DNA of 64,000 nt. Source: Brachionus plicatilis. Lineage: Eukaryota; Rotifera; Eurotatoria; Ploima; Brachionidae. This document shows positions 59,265 through 64,000 of this stretch, one piece after another. Within the stretch, counting starts at the first letter, position 1. The number at the start of each line of letters is the position of its first letter. The notes below the pieces were generated by a model. That model saw nothing but the letters and a program-made list of their open reading frames with translations, was not told the origin of the DNA and searched no databases. The position numbers and the translations under genes are program-made. The stretch lies in contig QEOQ01000670.1 in the NCBI GenBank assembly GCA_010279815.1, positions 250,716 through 314,715 on the forward strand, read 5' to 3'.

Positions 59265-59540
59265 TAATATCATTTAAGGTATTGAACTCCAAGACGACGT
59301 ATGATATCGAGCCTAGAGCGAACAGTCTCGGCATGGTCTTGTACAGCCCTAAGTTTAGTAACCATTAGTTTCTTTGCAATTTTAGCAGATCTATCACTTA
59401 TCCTTTTTTTCTCTTAAAAGGTTTATCTTTATCTATAACATCTAGCCAACAATAAACATAACGTTTTTTGTATCCAAGACTAGTGAATCACCTTACAACT
59501 TCAGCTTTTGGCAAATTTTTTTTGATGGTTTCGTATATTT
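59265..59540 (-). pseudogene. Decayed coding relic, family unknown
   Basis: One minus-strand frame reads SLGYKKRYVYCWLDVIDKDK. After a frame change another reads EKKRISDRSAKIAKKLMV, TKLRAVQDHAETVRSRLDII and RRLGVQYLK to a TGA at about 59263. Composition is clearly coding-like and GC-richer than the flanks. The end looks like a charged helix closing a protein. I do not recognise it; a transposon-encoded protein is the likeliest source because no gene model can be built around it. Confidence 0.4.
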
Positions 59541-59757
59541 TTTACTAACGATTTATCGAAAATTCAACTTTATGATATAATTTTTATTTATTTTAAAGCT
59601 AGGATCAGCCTGATTTTAAATTGTGAAAAAAATTGGAAAAGGTCTTGTCCACTCTTAAAGCAAATTAAACTAAAATTTTGTGCCATATTTTATTCTTCAC
59701 CCGTTATATATGAGAATATTTTTAGCATTTTAGGATTGCTCTTTATGATATATTAAA

Positions 59758-60160
59758 TAAGGGTTAAATTTTAGGCCTTTAAGGATTAAAGAGATTTAAC
59801 CCGATTAGCAAAAAAAATCACCCAATTACTCCAAATATTATCCTATTTAACCCATTTAACAGTAACGCTATTTCTTAATAATTAAAAAATTCATTTTCTC
59901 TCTCTCTCTCTCATAAAATTTTCTTTTATCGAAAAAGTGTTTATTTCAATTTTTTTGAAATTTTACAGCAGAATAATTTTTTTTTTGTACAAAAGAATAA
60001 ATTAATAATCATTTAAATAATCGCTTAATAAATTTATTGAAAAATTAAAAAACTGCTTTCGTTAATGGGTTAAATGGGTAAAAGGGGTTAAATTTCGGGA
60101 TTATTATAAAAAATTTAAGGTATAATCGGGTTAACTGCTTTAGCCCCTTTGGAACTCACA
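59758..60160. repeat. Foldback element rich in TTAACCC/GGGTTAA
   Basis: The left part carries GGGTTAAATTTTAGG, GATTTAACCCGATTAG and TATTTAACCCATTTAAC. The right part carries CGTTAATGGGTTAAATGGGT, GGGGTTAAATTTCGGG and ATCGGGTTAACTGCTT in the opposite sense. The centre has a (CT)n run at 59898-59911. No ORF. Confidence 0.6.
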
Positions 60161-60349
60161 CAATTAACCGCTGGAGGTAAAGTGGTGACTAAAAAAAATT
60201 CAGGGAAATTGGTTGTTAGAATTTTTGAAGTTTTCAAACAAAACGGGTGCGAAATATACAATAAAAAAAATAGCGCACCGGGTTAGACTTAATTAAAAAA
60301 ATAATAAAAAAATAATTTAAAAAAACTGTGATTTATTCGTAATGGCTGT

Positions 60350-61000
60350 TAAATACCTGTACTTCGAAAATAATTACTTTCTGTTGTGATTAATTACTTT
60401 TTGTTGAAAAAATAAAAATTTTATTTTGGACAAAAAAAATTTACTTAAAAAGTTGATATTAATTAGTTTTTGTTTATTTTTATTTAGTTTTGTTGAAAAT
60501 AATTTATTATATTAAACAATATTTAGTTTCAAGTTTAAAAAAAAAATTAAATAAAATTGAATAAAAATGTTTAATTTATCGTGAAAAGTTGTTGATTTGC
60601 AAACTAAGTGCAAAAAGTTAAAGGTATTTGTACTAGTATTTGTTCAACAGAGACTCGAGATTTGAATTTGAATTTATATTTACAGTACCAAAAAAACAAC
60701 TAAAAATCTTTTCAATTAGGATTTTAAACCAAAAATTTTAATAGCAGATGAAGCCAAGGCTATTACAACTGGGTTATTACAGAATGCAAATAATTTAAAT
60801 AATGGCAGTTATTTTTTTTATTTTTCAAAATAAAGAAATCATTTTAAACTTAAATAAATATTTTGTAAATAAAATCAAACAAAAAGTAATTATATTCAAC
60901 AATTTTTTTACAACTAATTAATTTCGACAGCAAAATAATTATTTTCAACAAAAAGTAATTATATACAACAAAAAAATAAACGTAAACTAATTAATTTCAG
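60350..61000. repeat. Imperfect inverted repeat with TAATTACTTTTTGTTGAAAA motifs
   Basis: AATTACTTTYTGTTG-type motifs at 60375-60415 are mirrored by TTTTCAACAAAAAGTAATTA at 60940-60962. ATTAATTAGTTTTTGTTTAT at ~60455 pairs roughly with ATAAACGTAAACTAATTAAT at ~60975. It is weaker than the other foldbacks and probably an old element. Confidence 0.4.
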
Positions 61001-61343
61001 CATGGAGGTAATATTTTCTCATTCGTAAATTGTAAATTTTTTGTCAAATACTTCAAGTAAGGAAATTCCTTATATCGTAAACAAAGTAGGATATGCGGCA
61101 AAAATACTGCTTTTAAAATTTTCTGATGATTTTCATTTAAAACAAAATATAAATTAAAATTTTTGTTAGTTAATATATTCACTTTCTTTAGCCACAACAA
61201 CTCTTTAATGTCTAAAAAAGAACCATAGATGTATAAATGAAAACATTACAAGCTAAAATTACCATGTTAAAACAAATTAAATTTTGCTACTAATTTATTG
61301 ATGTTATGTAAAAAATAATAAATAAAAAAAATTTAAATAATTT

Positions 61344-64000
61344 TTAGAAAACTTCAAAAAAATCTTCTTTTACATAGCACTGGCAATTACAACTCATCAC
61401 AGGACATTCTGGATTAGTGCTAAATTTAAAAGAATAAAATATAAAATATTCTAATAAAAATTGCGTCTTACCTAAACCAGCCTTCTAAATGTCCGAGATG
61501 ACCACCGTGACTACATTTTTGACAAAATAAAAACCAATAGGTCATTTTATTTTTATTTCCCAGAAAAGCAGATTTGGGGGGATCAACTGTCATGTAAAGT
61601 TGACAAACTGAGCACCTTAGCGATGGTTTCTGACATTGTTGACATGCAATGCCATTATTAGCAAACTGCTCCAAAGGCTGTACTCTGGTTCTTCTTCTTG
61701 TAGATAAATTATTGCCACAAGACAGACATCTTATAAACACTTTAGGATCTTGGGGTTTTCCTATTTTAATGTCGAAGTGTGCCCTCTGCTCCCACAACAT
61801 CCAAATATCGAGCAGATTTCGGTAACTTTCAATCCAGTCATTGACATATTTATTTGCCAATATTTTAGCACAATTCGAATTGATTATGGCAACAGCTGGC
61901 GTCTGAACATCACTAGTTCGATTTATGTAGAACTGAAATAAATCAATGCAATCAAAATTAAGACCAGTCAAAAGAATGCCGTACAAATTTCCGTCTTTTA
62001 CAAAACTGCTGGTCAAATTTTTTAAATAAGAACTCAACTTTTTTGTTTTTTTTTTTAAATTTTTTTTTTGAATTTTAATTTTAATATTTTATTTTACTTC
62101 ATTTTTAAGCATGCTCATAGCAATACAAACTCTATCTGGTAACTTTATATTAGGATCATTATACTGTAATAGAAATTCTTTAATAAAATAGACAATTTTT
62201 TTGATTTTATCAGTTTACTATGCTAAAGTTGGCGTTATAGTCCGGGTCATTTTTATAAGCAAACAAAGCTTTCAAATATGGATTTGAGATTTTGTCCAAT
62301 ATTTTACTAGATTCTTTTTGGCTTAAACTTTTGCGATTAATTATTAGCGACAGAGTAAGAGCTAAATATTCGTTAGAGTTTTCTTGAAAAAAATTATTTT
62401 TTTTTTAATTTATATCAAAATTTTTTAATTTATTTTACTTTTGTATGAGGCATTTCTTAAGATTTCGATTGATTTTTCCAATCGATTATTAAACATGGCA
62501 ATACAAGCAGCCCTTTCGAATTCACCTTGTGATTCCAGTCTGTAAAAAAATCAATTATCAAAATCTCCAAAATGCATTGTTATTCTTACTCTGTCACTGT
62601 TTCTGACCAATTATACCATCCACACAGTTTCAAAATATATTCTCTAGCATAAAAAAATTTAAATTCAAACAAATTAAGAAAAATTTTAAATTAAATATTA
62701 TGAATTGTTAATTTTAGTGAAACGACTTAAATTTTTTTTTAGCCTCATGCATTCGAATATTTTTTAGAGACCATAGGACTTGTGGCAGATTGTTTGTTAC
62801 AGAAACAATTTTATTCATTTTTGTTCAAAAATTTCACTATGCCAAAAATTAGGAAATTAAATTTTTAATTCAATACCTTTTAATTTTATTAAAATCGTCA
62901 GCAAAATTTTCCGGTGGAGGCGCTTTAAAAAAATTCTAAAAAAAAAATACAACTGGCTTTGGAACTTTTAAATTACTTGAAAAAATGGCTTTTATGCCAG
63001 AAAATTTTTCAAAATAAGCTTGTTCAATTTTATTTGATGCTACAAAAAAAATTTCATAAAATTTTATTAAAATAATAACAACTAAAATTTACTATCAAGC
63101 CACTGCCACATAAACTTGATCTCCTGTTCACTTTTATCATTCGATAACAAGCTTATATTTTTCAAAAAGCTCTTAATTCCATAAAAATTTATGGCTCTCT
63201 TTTTTATTTTTTCGCCAATGTCTAATTCTTCATCAATTTTTTCGCTTTGAATTGTCCATACTTTATCACCCACTGCAAAATTAAGGGTTTCGTTAAAAGA
63301 TATTCCCTTAAAAAGAACAATTTAAAAATTTCTTCTAAATTTTTAAAAAATTTACAATAGGCGAATACTCGGCAACTATTAAGTCAACAAGTTTAAGAGC
63401 ATTAGGATCAGTACAAGTGGCCATTAACTTGTTACAATCTTTGCTATGCCAACTAAATGAATTAATAGAACTTTTGTTATGCTTATAATCTTGAGAATGA
63501 AATTATTAAGAGTGCATTCAAAAAAATTAAAATCTACATTGAATTTGTTCCTTGATTAACGTGTCATTTCCTTCTTCCAAACGGTATACATTAACATTTG
63601 AAGAATTCTCACTTAAAACTGCTAGTCGATTTGATTTCGACGGGCAAAACTGGATACTTTTAATGGGTTTAGATTCTTCAATAAAATCAACAGGCTCTTT
63701 GTAGTCTCGCACTTTTCTCAAGTCCCACAAAGCTATTTTATTCTGTAAGAAATTTTTTTAAAAGTGTATCAAAACAATAAATTTTTTTTACTTGATTAAA
63801 AGAGGCAGCTTTAAAGCTGTTAATAGGATCAATGGAAAATCCATGAATATAATCGGTTTTTAAAGATTCAATCGGTTTGCAGCTAACTTTGGTAAAATTA
63901 CCACACTTGGAAAAAAAATTTTAATATTTACCTCTCAAATCGAATATTGACAATCTATTTTCAAATGAAGCAAACAAAATATCGGACATTTGAAAGTTCC
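61344..64000 (-). CDS. MIOS: MIOS, GATOR2 complex subunit; N-terminus beyond window
   Basis: GATOR2 subunit that relays amino-acid sufficiency to TORC1 at the lysosome. Exons read: ~63932 to the edge, 63792-63905, 63538-63742, 63356-63489, 63093-63306, 62954-63039, 62877-62935, 62727-~62810, 62590-62643, 62439-62539, 62219-62382, 62098-62163, 61472-62037 and 61344-61419. WD40 parts are present (SIFDLR, NKIALWDLRK, SINSFSWHS), then DIGEKIKKRAINFYG, the helical middle (KLCGWYNW, FERAACIAMFNN) and GNLYGILLTGLNFD. The C-terminal zinc-binding region has CLSCG, CQQC, CSVC, CQKCSHGGHLGHLEGWF and CPVMSCNCQC. Introns are mostly 50-60 bp. Two junctions, near 62.81-62.88 kb and 63.91-63.93 kb, do not join cleanly in phase in my reading, so a small exon or sequence error may be involved there. 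The family match itself is firm. Confidence 0.93.

Overview
This is a eukaryotic, almost certainly animal, nuclear window. By eye it is about three-quarters A+T, with long A/T runs, split genes whose introns range from about 50 bp to over 7 kb, and many worn transposable-element fragments. Named genes match animal families: a PDZ-domain Rap exchange factor, NF-YC, PWP1, the GATOR2 subunit MIOS and an Ly6/uPAR domain protein. Low GC, very short introns beside repeat-filled long ones, and MULE-, LINE- and SINE-type relics fit a small spiralian such as a monogonont rotifer or a planarian. The sequence alone does not settle which.

Layout. 1-4226: transposon relics and foldback elements, probably lying in a 3' intron of the next gene. 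4227-19428 (minus): seven exons of a RAPGEF2/6 (PDZ-GEF) orthologue. Its introns hold a hairpin-forming tandem repeat, a 140-bp TAA microsatellite, foldback elements and a 953-bp assembly gap. 24062-24932 (plus): NFYC, three exons. 25189-26940 (minus): PWP1, six exons, convergent with NFYC. 28260-28736 (plus): a small Ly6-type cell-surface protein. 29.3-30.3 kb: hairpin, dispersed repeat, tRNA-derived SINE. 30423-34352 and 36053-37507 (both minus): two secreted, probably GPI-anchored proteins of no family I recognise, linked by cysteine pairs of identical spacing. The larger carries 40 tandem copies of a 17-residue repeat. 40.2-44.8 kb: a BACK-like orphan ORF, a MULE relic and at least three LINE 3' ends. 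44.8-50.7 kb: gene-poor DNA dense in GATA-type motifs upstream of a C2H2 zinc-finger gene (50748-52082, plus). 52.1-61.3 kb: foldback elements, direct repeats and decayed coding relics. 61344 to the window end (minus): MIOS, its N-terminus beyond the edge.

The housekeeping genes act in unrelated processes (Rap signalling, CCAAT-box transcription, ribosome biogenesis, TORC1 amino-acid signalling), and nothing suggests co-regulation. The most novel content is the pair of repeat/cysteine-module surface proteins. Next come the palindromic repeat families, which recur several times within 64 kb. Exon coordinates were assigned by reading splice sites and phases by hand and should be treated as good to a few bases.
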